Shown: piece by piece, positions 1 through 8,891 of the stretch
Layout of the letters: each line of letters begins with the position of its first letter
Position numbering within the stretch: the first letter of the stretch is position 1
Assembly (NCBI GenBank): GCA_025359205.1
Contig: JANYHD010000016.1
Span: forward strand, 62,001-126,000
Direction: 5' to 3'
From: Gammaproteobacteria bacterium
Lineage (GTDB): Bacteria; Pseudomonadota; Gammaproteobacteria; Steroidobacterales; Steroidobacteraceae
Length of the DNA stretch: 64,000 nucleotides
Made by a program: the position numbers and the translations under genes
Notes under the pieces: model-generated
What the model saw: only the letters and a program-made list of their open reading frames with translations
Database searches by the model: none
Told to the model about the DNA's origin: nothing

Positions 1-39
1 CGCGGCCAGTTCCCGCAGATCGTCGTCGAAGAGAGCTAG
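1..39 (+). CDS. C-terminal tail of an Mrp/ApbC-like P-loop protein (partial)
   Basis: The first 36 bases read in frame as twelve codons (RGQFPQIVVEES) followed by TAG at 37-39. Mrp/ApbC-type iron-sulfur carrier ATPases of gammaproteobacteria end in a similar FPxIVV tail, and apbC commonly precedes dcd. The identity rests on this short tail and the neighbour, so it is only suggestive. The gene body lies before the window. Confidence 0.5.
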   Translation, partial: RGQFPQIVVEES

Positions 40-62
40 CAGAGAACCTTTAGGACTATCGC

Positions 63-629
63 ATGAGCATCAAGTCAGACAAGTGGATCCGGCGCATGGC
101 GGCCGAGCAGGGCATGATCGAGCCGTTCGCGCCCGGCCAGGTGCGCGCCGAGGGCGAGCGCAAGATCATTTCCTACGGCACTTCGAGCTACGGCTACGAC
201 GTGCGCTGCGCGCGCGAATTCAAGATCTTCACCAACATCAATTCGACCATCGTCGATCCGAAGCAGTTCGACGCCAAGAGTTTCGTCGACGTGAGCGCGG
301 ACGTGTGCATCATCCCGCCCAATTCCTTCGCGCTGGCCCGCACGGTCGAGTACTTCCGCATTCCGCGCTCGGTGCTGACGGTGTGCCTGGGCAAGTCGAC
401 CTATGCGCGCTGCGGCATTATCGTCAATGTCACGCCGCTCGAGCCTGAGTGGGAAGGGCACGTGACGCTCGAGTTCTCGAACACGACGCCGCTCCCGGCC
501 AAGATCTACGCCAATGAGGGCGTGGCGCAGATGCTGTTCTTCGAGTCGGACGAGGTCTGCGAAACTTCTTACCGCGACCGCGGCGGCAAGTACATGGGCC
601 AGCAGGGCGTCACGCTGCCCAAGGCCTAA
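63..629 (+). CDS. dcd: dCTP deaminase
   Basis: Deaminates dCTP to dUTP, feeding dTMP synthesis in the cytoplasm. The 188-residue product matches the usual length of the monofunctional bacterial enzyme. The N-terminal half carries the conserved stretch with [12 protein letters not shown]. The catalytic region follows with GKSTYARCG and then [15 protein letters not shown], which holds the conserved glutamate and the substrate loop. The tail ends [10 protein letters not shown], as in close homologues. AGGA at 52-55 sits 7 bases before the ATG and fixes the start. The gene follows the putative apbC end by 23 bases, so the two may be cotranscribed. It faces the DUF3108 gene, with 38 bases between the stops. 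Confidence 0.96.
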   Translation: MSIKSDKWIRRMAAEQGMIEPFAPGQVRAEGERKIISYGTSSYGYDVRCAREFKIFTNINSTIVDPKQFDAKSFVDVSADVCIIPPNSFALARTVEYFRIPRSVLTVCLGKSTYARCGIIVNVTPLEPEWEGHVTLEFSNTTPLPAKIYANEGVAQMLFFESDEVCETSYRDRGGKYMGQQGVTLPKA

Positions 630-667
630 AGCCGCCGTCGCGTCGATCCCTTGAGAGTGGGCGGTGA

Positions 668-1483
668 CTATTTGAGCTGGACGGAGCGGATTTCCATGGT
701 CCACTGCACTTCGCTGTCGCGTTTCTGCTCGGCGCGCATCGGCACGTAGTCGTACTGCGGGGCGCACCAGAAGCGGGTGCGGCGCGGCGAGTAGGCCTTG
801 TGGCTTTCGTAGACGACGGTGGCCACATCTCCCATGGGCGTATGCAAGGTCTCTTCGCCGACACGCGCGTAGTCGTAGTCGCGGATGCCATCCTTGTCGA
901 AGAGCGCGATGCCGGAAGGCGTATGGCCGCCGAGCAGGGCGTATATCAGTGCGACCTGTACCGACTGGTCGTCCTGGACGCCGGCCCTCAGTGCCATGTC
1001 GATCCTGTTGCCTTCGACTGTGCCGGTGGCGCGCTTCGCGGCCCAGTCGAACTGCACCTCGGCCTGCTGATCGCTCCCGTCGGGCTGCGCGGCGGTGAAC
1101 AGCAATGGCTGCACGCCCTGCGGACCCACCTTCATGCGGCTGGTCAGCGTGAGCGAAGCGGCGGAGAAGAGCCGGAACAGTCCGTGCGGGTCGTTGCGCG
1201 CCACGAAGGTCCACTCGTCGGCGCTGGCCCTGCGCAGGCTGAAGCTGGAGGTGCCGGCGGTCATGCCGTGCGCCACGAACGAGTAGCTGGCGTCGTAGGG
1301 CCGCAGCTCGGGCGTCGCGGCGGTTGGCGATGCGGACGCGGGCACCGTCGCCGGTGCGGCCTGCGGTGCAGCGGGCTCTGCCACGGCCGCCGGGGCTGGA
1401 GCTGGCGCGGGGATGTCGATCGGCTGTGCGGCCGCGATGACGCTAACGGCGCAGGCGATCAGCAAGCTCGCGGTCCTGATCAT
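668..1483 (-). CDS. DUF3108 domain secreted protein
   Basis: The product has 271 residues. The first ~20 form a signal peptide (hydrophobic LLIACAVSVIAAAQ), followed by an Ala/Pro-rich linker to about residue 60. The rest is a DUF3108 domain, beginning near LRPYDASYSFVAHG and including the conserved RRTRFWCAPQYDYVPMR stretch. The family's function is not established. Proteins of this type are predicted to be periplasmic and are commonly encoded next to purN/purM in gammaproteobacteria. Here the ATG overlaps the purN stop by four bases, so this is the third gene of a purM-purN operon, and translational coupling is likely. No catalytic motif is recognised. Confidence 0.85.
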   Translation of the reverse strand: MIRTASLLIACAVSVIAAAQPIDIPAPAPAPAAVAEPAAPQAAPATVPASASPTAATPELRPYDASYSFVAHGMTAGTSSFSLRRASADEWTFVARNDPHGLFRLFSAASLTLTSRMKVGPQGVQPLLFTAAQPDGSDQQAEVQFDWAAKRATGTVEGNRIDMALRAGVQDDQSVQVALIYALLGGHTPSGIALFDKDGIRDYDYARVGEETLHTPMGDVATVVYESHKAYSPRRTRFWCAPQYDYVPMRAEQKRDSEVQWTMEIRSVQLK

Positions 1484-2139
1484 GTCGTCTGGCCCTCCAA
1501 CATCGGCTGCTGCAGCGGGCGTGAATCGAACCTCGGCCCATCATCCGTCAACCGCAGGCGACCTGCGGCGATCCAGCCGATCGCGCGTGGGTAGATGATG
1601 TGCTCCTGCTGCTGAACGCGCGCTGAAAGGCTCTCGGCCGTGTCTCCCGGCAACACCGGCACCCGCGCCTGCAGCACCACCGGGCCGGCATCAAGCTCGC
1701 CGGTGACGAAATGCACGCTGGCGCCGTGTTCGCGCTCCTGCGCCGCCAGCGCGCGCTCGTGCGTATGCAGGCCCGGGTATTTGGGCAGCAGCGAGGGATG
1801 GATGTTGAGCATGCGGCCCGCGTAATGGCGCGTAAATTCCGGCGACAGGATGCGCATGAAGCCCGCCAGCACCACCAGCTGTGCGCCGCTCGCGTCGATG
1901 GTGGTGCGCAGCGCGGCCTCGAAATCCGCGCGGCCGGCATATTCGCGCGCCGGCACCGCGCTGACCTCGAGCCCGAGCTGTTGTGCCAGCGCAAGGCCGC
2001 CGGCGTCACGCCGGTCGGCGATCACGCGCGCGACGCGCGCGCCGATCTGGCCGCGCGCGCAGGCCTGCGCGATCGCCACCATGTTGCTGCCGCGCCCGGA
2101 GATCACGATGGCCAGCGCCAGCGTGGGCGCGCCGTTCAT
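1480..2139 (-). CDS. purN: Phosphoribosylglycinamide formyltransferase (GART)
   Basis: Transfers a formyl group from 10-formyl-tetrahydrofolate to GAR, the third step of purine synthesis. The 219-residue protein begins near the family start with [12 protein letters not shown]. It contains VLAGFMRIL and the catalytic-region motif [18 protein letters not shown] with its conserved Asn and His, then [15 protein letters not shown] with the conserved Asp. The reading frame stays open further upstream, but the ATG chosen overlaps the purM stop (ATGA) and puts the first strand at the expected position. The gene lies between purM and the DUF3108 gene. Confidence 0.96.
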   Translation of the reverse strand: MNGAPTLALAIVISGRGSNMVAIAQACARGQIGARVARVIADRRDAGGLALAQQLGLEVSAVPAREYAGRADFEAALRTTIDASGAQLVVLAGFMRILSPEFTRHYAGRMLNIHPSLLPKYPGLHTHERALAAQEREHGASVHFVTGELDAGPVVLQARVPVLPGDTAESLSARVQQQEHIIYPRAIGWIAAGRLRLTDDGPRFDSRPLQQPMLEGQTT

Positions 2140-3179
2140 GGGCTGATGATCGCGCCGCCGTCGCCGCGCCGCACTTCGCCGACCAGTTGTGCGGTCTCGC
2201 CGGCTGCGCGCAGCGCGCGCAGGGCGGTGTCGGCGCGCGCGGCATCGACGATGACCACCATGCCGATGCCGCAGTTGAAGGTGCGGTGCATTTCCGCGTC
2301 GCTGATGTTGCCGCTGTGCGCCAGCCACTCGAACACCGGATCGCGCGGCCAGCTCGATCGCTCCAGGCGCACCTCGCAGCCCTCGGGCAGCACGCGCGGG
2401 ATGTTGTCAGTGAGGCCGCCGCCAGTGATGTGCGCGAGGCCGTGCACCACGCCGGGCAGCGCGTCATCGCGCAACAGATTGAGCAGTGATTTCACATAGA
2501 TGCGCGTGGGGGTCAGCAGCCGCTCGAACAGCGCGCGCCCCTCGAGCTGCGTGTTGCGGTCGGCGCCGGCGACCTCGATGAGCTTGCGGATCAGCGAATA
2601 GCCGTTGGAGTGCGGTCCGCTCGAGAACAGGCCAATGACGGCGTCGCCGGGCCGCACCTGCGACCCATCGATGATTGCCTCTCGCTCCACTACGCCGACG
2701 CAGAAGCCGGCCAGGTCGTAGTCCGCGCCGTGGTACATGCCGGGCATTTCCGCGGTCTCGCCGCCGACCAGCGCGGCGCCGGCCTGCGCACAGCCCTCGG
2801 CGATGCCGCTGATCACGCTGGCGGCCACGTCCACATCCAGGCGCCCGGTCGCGTAGTAGTCGAGGAAGAACAGGGGTTCTGCGCCCTGCACGACCACGTC
2901 GTTGGCGCACATCGCAACCAGGTCGATGCCGATGGTCGAGTGTTGGCCCGTGTCGATCGCCAGCCGGAGCTTGGTGCCCACCCCGTCGGTTCCCGCAACC
3001 AGCACCGGCCGGCGGTAACCGGCCGGGATTTCCACCAGCGCACCGAAGCCGCCGATTCCGGCCAGGACTTCCGGGCGCTGGGTGCGTTTGACGAGCGGTT
3101 TGATGCGCTCGACCAGCGCGTCGCCGGCGTCGATGTCGACCCCGGCATCGCGGTAGCTATAACTGCGCTTGTCGTTCAT
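2136..3179 (-). CDS. purM: Phosphoribosylformylglycinamidine cyclo-ligase (AIR synthetase)
   Basis: ATP-dependent closure of FGAM to AIR, the fifth step of de novo purine synthesis. The 347-residue length is normal for PurM. The N-terminal domain starts with [11 protein letters not shown]. The glycine-rich [10 protein letters not shown] follows, then [11 protein letters not shown], the metal/ATP-binding [20 protein letters not shown] and [11 protein letters not shown]. The C-terminal domain contains [18 protein letters not shown]. On the minus strand AAGG lies 5 bases before the ATG, supporting this start over upstream in-frame codons. It is the first gene of purM-purN-DUF3108 and is divergent from the CDP-alcohol transferase gene across a 39-bp control region. 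Confidence 0.97.
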   Translation of the reverse strand: MNDKRSYSYRDAGVDIDAGDALVERIKPLVKRTQRPEVLAGIGGFGALVEIPAGYRRPVLVAGTDGVGTKLRLAIDTGQHSTIGIDLVAMCANDVVVQGAEPLFFLDYYATGRLDVDVAASVISGIAEGCAQAGAALVGGETAEMPGMYHGADYDLAGFCVGVVEREAIIDGSQVRPGDAVIGLFSSGPHSNGYSLIRKLIEVAGADRNTQLEGRALFERLLTPTRIYVKSLLNLLRDDALPGVVHGLAHITGGGLTDNIPRVLPEGCEVRLERSSWPRDPVFEWLAHSGNISDAEMHRTFNCGIGMVVIVDAARADTALRALRAAGETAQLVGEVRRGDGGAIISP

Positions 3180-3218
3180 GCGGACCTTATAATCGGGCCC
3201 GATATAGTAGCCGAACCC
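3180..3218. promoter_or_regulatory. Divergent promoter region purM / CDP-alcohol transferase with perfect 12-bp palindrome
   Basis: These 39 bases separate two divergent start codons. ATCGGGCCCGAT at 3192-3203 is a perfect palindrome. It is flanked on the plus strand by TATAAT (3188-3193) and TATAGT (3203-3208), both usable as -10 elements for the rightward gene. On the minus strand TATAAG lies close before the purM ATG. No good -35 hexamer is seen. The palindrome could be an operator or simply GC-rich symmetry. Confidence 0.45.
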
Positions 3219-3767
3219 ATGCGCCATCTGCCCAACATCATCTGTCTCGGCCGCATCGCCTTGATCTGGCCGATCATCGACGGCCTGCTCGGGCACCACT
3301 ACGGGCGCACGCTGGTGCTGTTCGGCGTGGCGGCGCTCAGCGACGGACTGGACGGCTGGCTCGCCAAGCGCTTTGCGTGGACCAGCCGGCTGGGCAAGTT
3401 GCTCGATCCGCTCGCGGACAAGCTGCTGCTGGTGTCGGTAATCCTGGTGCTGACCTGGCTGGGGCAGGTGCCGCGCTATCTGGCCGTAGCGGCCGTGGGG
3501 CGCGACTTCATGATCGGCATCGGTGCGCTGGGCTTTCGCCTTGGCTGGGGGCCGTTGCACGGGCGCCCGATACTCTCGAGCAAGATCAACACCGTGCTGC
3601 AGATCGCCTACATCCTGCTGGTGGTGATCCATGCCGCCTGGGGCATGCCGTCCGCACCGGTGCTGCAGGCCTTCGCCGCCCTGACCTTCATCACCGTGGT
3701 GTACAGCGGCGTGGCCTACCTGGGCGAATTCACCCGTCGCGCTTTGCAGATCGCTGCGCAGGCCTGA
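3219..3767 (+). CDS. CDP-alcohol phosphatidyltransferase family membrane protein (PgsA-like)
   Basis: An integral membrane enzyme of phospholipid headgroup transfer from CDP-diacylglycerol. The 182 residues contain the family signature at 42-67, [10 protein letters not shown] followed by [10 protein letters not shown], which supplies the four metal-binding aspartates (D42, D45, D63, D67). The arginine of the textbook DGxxAR motif is lysine here (AKRF), a conservative change. About five hydrophobic helices follow. Size and motif resemble phosphatidylglycerophosphate synthase, but genes of this subtype beside hda may be a second paralogue rather than the main PgsA, so no symbol is given. hda starts 11 bases downstream, indicating one operon. 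Confidence 0.85.
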   Translation: MRHLPNIICLGRIALIWPIIDGLLGHHYGRTLVLFGVAALSDGLDGWLAKRFAWTSRLGKLLDPLADKLLLVSVILVLTWLGQVPRYLAVAAVGRDFMIGIGALGFRLGWGPLHGRPILSSKINTVLQIAYILLVVIHAAWGMPSAPVLQAFAALTFITVVYSGVAYLGEFTRRALQIAAQA

Positions 3768-3778
3768 AGGGCGACTGC

Positions 3779-4486
3779 TTGCGCCAATTGCCGCTGAACG
3801 TAAGGCTCCATGACCGGGCGCGGTTCGCGAGTTTCCTGCCTGGGCCCAACGCGCAGGTCATGCAGCAACTCGTCGAACTGTCCAGGCACCAGCGTGGCGG
3901 GTTATGGTGGCTGTGCGGGCCTGAGGGCAGCGGCAAGACGCACCTGCTGCAGGCGCTGTGTACGGCTGCCGGCGAAGGCGCGCAATACGTGCCGCTGTCC
4001 GAGCTCGCCGCGTACGGTCCCGCGGCGCTGGCCGAATGGCATGGTGCGCGCTGGCTGTGCCTGGACGAGGCCGGTGCCGTGATCGGCAACGGCGACTGGG
4101 AGCGCGCGCTGTTTGCCGTTTATCGTGATTGCGATGAGCGTGGCGCGAGCCTGCTGGTTGCGGCGCGTGCAGCCCCGCCGCAGCTGTCGTTCGCGCTGCC
4201 CGATCTCGCTTCGCGCTGCGCCGCAGGTCTGCGGCTCACGCTGCGGGCCCTCGATGAAGACGGACAGCTGGCCGCGCTGCGACTGCGCGCGCAGCAGCGC
4301 GGATTCGACCTGCCCGATGAGACCGCGCGCTACCTGCAGCGGCGATTGCCGCGCGACATGCGCAGCCTGTTCGTCGTGCTGGACGAACTCGATGCCGCGG
4401 CGCTGGCCGCGCAGCGGCGCCTGACGGTGCCGTTCATCAAGGATGTGCTCGCGCTGCGCGAAACGCCGGGTGTGAATGCGTCCTAG
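3779..4486 (+). CDS. hda: DnaA regulatory inactivator Hda
   Basis: An AAA+ protein related to DnaA that, bound to the sliding clamp, stimulates hydrolysis of DnaA-ATP after initiation. The 235-residue product starts with RQLPLNVRL, matching the clamp-binding QL(S/P)LxL motif of Hda. Walker A is [13 protein letters not shown] at about 45-57, with LCLDEAG as Walker B, and the C-terminal helical lid includes [14 protein letters not shown]. There is no DNA-binding domain IV, which distinguishes it from DnaA. The start is taken as TTG at 3779, because AAGGG lies just upstream and any later start would remove the clamp motif. It ends in a CTAG whose other strand is the stop of the transglycosylase gene. 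Confidence 0.92.
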   Translation: MRQLPLNVRLHDRARFASFLPGPNAQVMQQLVELSRHQRGGLWWLCGPEGSGKTHLLQALCTAAGEGAQYVPLSELAAYGPAALAEWHGARWLCLDEAGAVIGNGDWERALFAVYRDCDERGASLLVAARAAPPQLSFALPDLASRCAAGLRLTLRALDEDGQLAALRLRAQQRGFDLPDETARYLQRRLPRDMRSLFVVLDELDAAALAAQRRLTVPFIKDVLALRETPGVNAS

Positions 4487-5145
4487 CCGCGTCCAAGGTC
4501 GTCGGCGCCGTTCCAGTAGCGCGTCCAGCGCGTCACCACCCGGTCCGGGTATTCGCGGCCGCGCAGGCTGCCGTTGTAGCGCCCGAGCGCGCGGCGCACG
4601 TCGTTGTGTTCGGTCTCGAGGTAGTGGCGCAGGATCGCGCAGCCCATGCGGATGTTAGCCTCCATGGTCACGAGTTCGCGCCGGCGCATGCCGAGCTGCT
4701 CGGGCCAGAAGGGCATGACCTGCATCAGGCCTACAGCACCGGAGTTCGAGACTGCCCAGCGGTCAAAGCGGCTCTCGACATCCAGCACCGCCAGCACCAG
4801 GCCAGGGGGGAGCGTAGATACTCCTGGCCGATGAGTCTCACAGTACACCGTCCGCAGCAAAGCAAGCCGTTCGGCGCGGTCCGCAATATAGCGCCGCAGC
4901 TTGGGCTCCATCAGCGTGTACCACACCGCCGAGTCGTACTGGTCGCCGAAGCATTCGCGCGCCTGGATGGCCTGCTGCACCACGGCGCGCAGCTGCGGAT
5001 CGCTCTGCGCCGTCGGGGGGTAGTAAGGAGCGGCGGCCGGCCGTGCCCCTGCGGGCTGGCCCACCAGCGCCAGAAACGCCGCGGCGAGCGCGCCCGCCAG
5101 CTTAGCCTGCGAGCTTGGCCTTGATGAAACGGGTGACCGAGGCAA
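4483..5145 (-). CDS. Lytic transglycosylase, SLT domain, exported
   Basis: Predicted peptidoglycan lytic transglycosylase of the periplasm. The SLT fold is clear: [16 protein letters not shown] holds the catalytic glutamate, followed by [30 protein letters not shown] and ALGRYNGS. A hydrophobic stretch [15 protein letters not shown] with an AGA cleavage-like site precedes it, consistent with a signal peptide. There is no ATG near the right place. The TTG at 5145 gives a short basic n-region and 220 residues but overlaps proS by 44 bases and lacks a clear ribosome site, so the start is uncertain. The stop shares a CTAG with hda. Confidence 0.83.
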   Translation of the reverse strand: MPRSPVSSRPSSQAKLAGALAAAFLALVGQPAGARPAAAPYYPPTAQSDPQLRAVVQQAIQARECFGDQYDSAVWYTLMEPKLRRYIADRAERLALLRTVYCETHRPGVSTLPPGLVLAVLDVESRFDRWAVSNSGAVGLMQVMPFWPEQLGMRRRELVTMEANIRMGCAILRHYLETEHNDVRRALGRYNGSLRGREYPDRVVTRWTRYWNGADDLGRG

Positions 5146-6811
5146 GCGGGATGTCCTCGTTGTCGGCGGCGCGCCGATGGCGGTATTCGCAGCTGCCGGC
5201 CTGCAGGCCGCGCTCGCCCAGCACCAGCCGGTGCGGGATGCCGAGCAGTTCGGCGTCGGCGAACTTGACGCCGGGGCGGGCATCGCGATCGTCGTACAGC
5301 ACCTCGACGCCGGCCGCGGCCAGCTCCGCATAGAGCGCGTCCGCGGCTGCGCGCACGGGCGCGGATTTTTGCAGGTTGAGCGGAATGAGTACCACATGAA
5401 ACGGCGCCAGCGGATCGGGCCAGATGATCCCACGCTCATCGTGGTTCTGTTCAATCGACGCCGCCACGATGCGCGTCACACCTATGCCATAGCAACCCAT
5501 CAGCATCGTGATCGACTGGCCGGATTCGTCCAGCACCGTGGCATTCATGGCCTGGCTGTATTTGCGGCCGAGCTGGAAAATGTGTCCCACCTCTATGCCG
5601 CGCACGATCCGCAGCTGGCCCTTGCCGGTAGGGCTCGGGTCGCCATCGACGACGTTGCGCAGGTCGGCGGAGGCGGGCTCCGGCAGGTCGCGCGCCCAGT
5701 TCACGCCTTGCAGGTGCAAGTCCGGCGCGTTGGCGCCGCAGACGAAATCAGCCAGGTTGCGTGCCGCGTGATCCGCGTAGATCGGGCAGTCGAGGCCCAC
5801 GGGCCCGAGGAAACCCGGTTCGCTCCCGCTTGCGGCCTTGACCGCGGCGGCGCTCGCCATGCGCAGCGGATTCGCCACGCCCTTGAGCTTCTGCGCCTTG
5901 ACGGGGTTGAGCTCATGATCGCCGCGCAGCACCAGCGCCACCACGCCGCCGTCCGTCGCGTCGACCAGCAGCGTCTTCAGGCACTGCTCGCGCGGCACGC
6001 CCAGGAACGCGCTGAGATCGGCGATCGTCTTCATGTGCGGCGTCGCCACCTTTTCGAGGGCCTGCGCCGGGACAGCGCGCGCCTGGGTCGGCGCCGCGGC
6101 AGGCGCGAGTTCGACGTTGGCCGCGAAGCCGTCGCCGTCGCTGACGGCGATCGCATCCTCGCCCGAGTCCGCCAGCACCTGGAATTCCTCGGAGGCGCTG
6201 CCGCCGATCGCGCCGGTGTCCGCCTGCACGGAACGGAAGTTGAGCTGCATCCGCGTGAACATCCGCACGTAAGCCGCGCGCATCGCGGCGTAGCCGGCGG
6301 CCATCGAGGCCTCGTCGGCGTGGAAGGAGTACGCATCCTTCATGATGAATTCGCGCCCGCGCATGACGCCGAAGCGCGGCCGCACCTCGTCGCGGAACTT
6401 GGTCTGGATCTGGTAGAAATTCACGGGCAGCTGGCGGTAGCTGCGCAGCTCGCGCCGGGCGATATCGGTCACCACTTCCTCATGCGTCGGGCCGACCACG
6501 AAGTCGCGTTCATGGCGGTCCTTGAGGCGCAGCAGTTCCGGTCCGTATTCGATCCAGCGGCCCGATTCCTGCCACAGTTCAGCCGGCTGCACCGCCGGCA
6601 TCAGGATCTCGAGCGCGCCGGCGCGGTTCATCTCCTCGCGGATGATGTGCTCCACCTTGCGCACCACGCGTAGCCCCAGTGGCAGCCAGCTGTAGATGCC
6701 GGCCGCGACGCGGCGGATCATGCCGGCGCGCAGCATCAGCTGGTGGCTTGTGACCTCCGCCTCCGCAGGCGTTTCCTTGGTGGTATTGATAGGGTACTGG
6801 GAAAATCGCAT
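5102..6811 (-). CDS. proS: Prolyl-tRNA synthetase (bacterial type with editing domain)
   Basis: Charges tRNA-Pro. The 569 residues match the bacterial-type enzyme with the YbaK-like editing insertion (about 565-572). Class II motif 1 region is present ([21 protein letters not shown]), motif 2 with [17 protein letters not shown], and motif 3 near [13 protein letters not shown]. The middle ~240-400 segment, including [15 protein letters not shown], is the editing domain that clears Ala-tRNA-Pro. The start is taken at the ATG of MRFSQYP, as in homologues, rather than an in-frame ATG two codons upstream. It is divergent from pssA. Confidence 0.97.
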   Translation of the reverse strand: MRFSQYPINTTKETPAEAEVTSHQLMLRAGMIRRVAAGIYSWLPLGLRVVRKVEHIIREEMNRAGALEILMPAVQPAELWQESGRWIEYGPELLRLKDRHERDFVVGPTHEEVVTDIARRELRSYRQLPVNFYQIQTKFRDEVRPRFGVMRGREFIMKDAYSFHADEASMAAGYAAMRAAYVRMFTRMQLNFRSVQADTGAIGGSASEEFQVLADSGEDAIAVSDGDGFAANVELAPAAAPTQARAVPAQALEKVATPHMKTIADLSAFLGVPREQCLKTLLVDATDGGVVALVLRGDHELNPVKAQKLKGVANPLRMASAAAVKAASGSEPGFLGPVGLDCPIYADHAARNLADFVCGANAPDLHLQGVNWARDLPEPASADLRNVVDGDPSPTGKGQLRIVRGIEVGHIFQLGRKYSQAMNATVLDESGQSITMLMGCYGIGVTRIVAASIEQNHDERGIIWPDPLAPFHVVLIPLNLQKSAPVRAAADALYAELAAAGVEVLYDDRDARPGVKFADAELLGIPHRLVLGERGLQAGSCEYRHRRAADNEDIPLASVTRFIKAKLAG

Positions 6812-6880
6812 GGGCACCGCGCCAGGGGAGTAATGAAGGAATCGGCAATTATCCTAGCAGATGGCCTGCGCTCCCGAGGG

Positions 6881-6910
6881 TTGGACGCGGCCGGGTCGGG
6901 CCCCTATCAT
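6881..6910 (+). promoter_or_regulatory. Sigma-70-like promoter for pssA
   Basis: TTGGAC at 6881-6886 and TATCAT at 6905-6910 are separated by 18 bases. Transcription would begin near 6917, only a few bases before the pssA ATG at 6920, so the message would be nearly leaderless. No ribosome-binding site is seen ahead of that ATG, which fits. This is prediction from sequence only. Confidence 0.5.
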
Positions 6911-6919
6911 GCGCCGCTC

Positions 6920-7714
6920 ATGGCACACCAAGAATCTGACCGGCCCGCGCGGCCGCGGCGGCGGGCGATCTACCTGCTGCCGAACCTGCTGACCACGGGC
7001 TGCCTGTTCTCCGGCTTCTACGCCATCGTCGCGGCGATCGACGGCAATTTCGACCACGCCGGCATGGCGGTGTTCGTGGCCATGCTGTTCGACGGCCTCG
7101 ACGGGCGCGTCGCCCGGTTGACCAACACCGAGAGCGCGTTCGGCAAGGAATACGACAGCCTCGCAGACATGGTTGCCTTTGGCGTGGCGCCGGCCATCGT
7201 TTCCTACCAGTGGGGCGTAGCGCGCATCACTGAATACGGCGGTGTCTGGGGACGTATCGGCTGGCTGGCCGCATTTTTCTACGCGGTAACAGCCGCCTTG
7301 CGCCTGGCGCGCTTCAACACGCGTGTCAGCACGACCGACAAGCGCTATTTCGAAGGACTTCCCAGCCCCTCGGCCGCGGCGCTGGTCTCCGGATTCATCT
7401 GGGTGTTCAACGAATGGCGCGAGCCGGGCCTGCCCGGCCTGGTGATCGCCTTCACGGTCACGGCGCTTGCCGGTGTGCTGATGGTGAGTCCCTTCAGTTA
7501 CCCGAGTTTCAAGAATATTGACCTGACCAGGCCGGTGCGCTTCGTGTCATTGGTTGTGGCGGTGGTGGTCGTGTTCGTCGTGATCGCCGGCGCTCCTTCG
7601 AAAGCACTGTTGCTCTGCTTCGGCAGCTATGCCACGGTGCCGCCACTGCTGTGGGTCTGGCGGCGCCTGCGGCGCCGGCAGCGCGGCGATGCTGCCAGCG
7701 CCAACAGGTCCTGA
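6920..7714 (+). CDS. pssA: CDP-diacylglycerol-serine O-phosphatidyltransferase
   Basis: Makes phosphatidylserine from CDP-diacylglycerol and serine in the inner membrane, the precursor of phosphatidylethanolamine. The 264 residues begin with a basic stretch and IYLLPNLLTTGCLFSGF, typical of the type II (Bacillus/Pseudomonas-like) enzyme. The CDP-alcohol signature is at 58-83 (DGLDGRVAR then GKEYDSLAD), with the standard arginine and all four aspartates. About seven hydrophobic segments follow, and the C-terminus is basic. The stop is directly followed by the ATG of the uracil-DNA glycosylase gene, implying cotranscription. Confidence 0.92.
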   Translation: MAHQESDRPARPRRRAIYLLPNLLTTGCLFSGFYAIVAAIDGNFDHAGMAVFVAMLFDGLDGRVARLTNTESAFGKEYDSLADMVAFGVAPAIVSYQWGVARITEYGGVWGRIGWLAAFFYAVTAALRLARFNTRVSTTDKRYFEGLPSPSAAALVSGFIWVFNEWREPGLPGLVIAFTVTALAGVLMVSPFSYPSFKNIDLTRPVRFVSLVVAVVVVFVVIAGAPSKALLLCFGSYATVPPLLWVWRRLRRRQRGDAASANRS

Positions 7715-8395
7715 ATGGGCGGCGGGGCGGCACGCCGGTCGCAATATCTCGAGGCCTTGGGGATCGATCGCTACGTTTCCCGGCGGCCGGCTGCTGCGCC
7801 GGTAATCATGGGAGCTGACTGGGATGCCCTGGCCGCCGAGGTGCGCGTGTGCACGCGCTGCGGCCTGCATGCCACGCGCACGCAGACCGTATTCGGGGTC
7901 GGCAACCGGCGCGCCGAACTGCTGGTGGTGGGCGAGGCGCCGGGCGCCGACGAGGACCGCCAGGGCGAGCCCTTCGTGGGCCGCGCTGGTCAGCTGCTGA
8001 ATTCGATGCTGCGCGCCATGCGCTCGCCGCGCGAGACCGTGTATATCGCCAACGTGCTCAAGTGCCGTCCGCCTGGCAATCGCGATCCATCGCCCGAAGA
8101 AGTGCGTTGCTGCCTGCCATATTTGCAGCGGCAGATCGACCTGCTGGCGCCGCGCCTGATGCTCGCGGTCGGGCGCATCGCGGCCCAGAGCCTGCTGGCC
8201 ACTGACACGCCGATCGGGAAATTGCGCGGCTCGGTGCACCGCTTCGGCACGCAGGGCACACCACTGATCGTCACCTATCACCCCGCCTATCTGCTGCGCA
8301 GTCCCAGCGAGAAGCGCAAGTCGTGGGTGGACCTGCGGTTCGTGCAGCGTGAGCTGGCGCGGCTGCGCGCTCCGCCCCGTGCGGCAGCTGACTGA
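7715..8395 (+). CDS. Uracil-DNA glycosylase, family 4 (4Fe-4S)
   Basis: Removes uracil from DNA to start base excision repair. Motif 1 is [17 protein letters not shown] (about 73-89) and motif 3 is TYHPAYLLR. Four cysteines fit the family-4 iron-sulfur cluster: C46 and C49 (VCTRC), C117 (LKCRPPGNR) and C133. An N-terminal stretch containing [10 protein letters not shown] is typical of proteobacterial members and supports the ATG immediately after the pssA stop. The 226-residue length is usual. The gene precedes rimI and lies in a rightward run from pssA. Confidence 0.93.
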   Translation: MGGGAARRSQYLEALGIDRYVSRRPAAAPVIMGADWDALAAEVRVCTRCGLHATRTQTVFGVGNRRAELLVVGEAPGADEDRQGEPFVGRAGQLLNSMLRAMRSPRETVYIANVLKCRPPGNRDPSPEEVRCCLPYLQRQIDLLAPRLMLAVGRIAAQSLLATDTPIGKLRGSVHRFGTQGTPLIVTYHPAYLLRSPSEKRKSWVDLRFVQRELARLRAPPRAAAD

Positions 8396-8435
8396 ATCCG
8401 TGGCGGCGGAGAGCGAAGCGATCGGCCTGCCGCGC

Positions 8436-8882
8436 ATGCAACTGCGGCCCATGCGCGAGGACGACGTGCCGGTGGTGGCCGGGATCGAGCAGCACGTCTA
8501 TCCGTTTCCCTGGAGCGAGGGCATCTTCAGCGATTGCTTAAGAGTGGGATATCACTGTGCAGTGCTGGAGCTCGACGTCATCACAGTAGGCTACGGCATC
8601 ATCGCCAGTGGCGCGGGCGAGGCGCACCTGCTGAACGTGTGCGTGCGCGAGGAATTCCGCAATCGCGGCTTCGGCCGCGCGCTCATGGCGCACCTGCTCG
8701 GGCTGGCGGCGGCTGCTGGCGCCGCGGTCGTGTTCCTGGAAGTGCGGCCCGCCAACACCGGCGCCATCCGCCTGTACGAGGCGCTCGGCTTCCAGCAGAT
8801 CGGCGTGCGTCGCGGCTATTACCAGGCTACCGCGGGCCGCGAAGACGCGCTGGTCATGCGCCGCGCCGTCGACGCCGGCTAG
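8436..8882 (+). CDS. rimI: Ribosomal protein S18 alanine N-acetyltransferase
   Basis: A GNAT acetyltransferase predicted to acetylate the N-terminal alanine of ribosomal protein S18. Key features are FPWSEGIFSD, the acetyl-CoA loop VREEFRNRGFGRALM (R/Q-x-x-G-x-G/A type), FLEVRPANTGAIRLYEALGF and the RimI-like GVRRGYYQ...GREDALVM tail. The 148-residue form from the ATG at 8436 has the same length as E. coli RimI. A GTG at 8400 is an alternative start adding 12 residues, and neither has a clear ribosome site. The family-4 glycosylase lies upstream, and prfC starts 10 bases downstream. Confidence 0.88.
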   Translation: MQLRPMREDDVPVVAGIEQHVYPFPWSEGIFSDCLRVGYHCAVLELDVITVGYGIIASGAGEAHLLNVCVREEFRNRGFGRALMAHLLGLAAAAGAAVVFLEVRPANTGAIRLYEALGFQQIGVRRGYYQATAGREDALVMRRAVDAG

Positions 8883-8891
8883 CCCGCAACC

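Noticed and set aside
3219-3767. Inactive CDP-alcohol transferase because AR is replaced by AK
   Set aside because: Lysine is conservative and all four aspartates are intact, so loss of activity is not implied.
5177-6673. 498-codon open frame opposite proS
   Set aside because: Antisense shadow of a well-conserved synthetase gene; no domain or ribosome site supports it.
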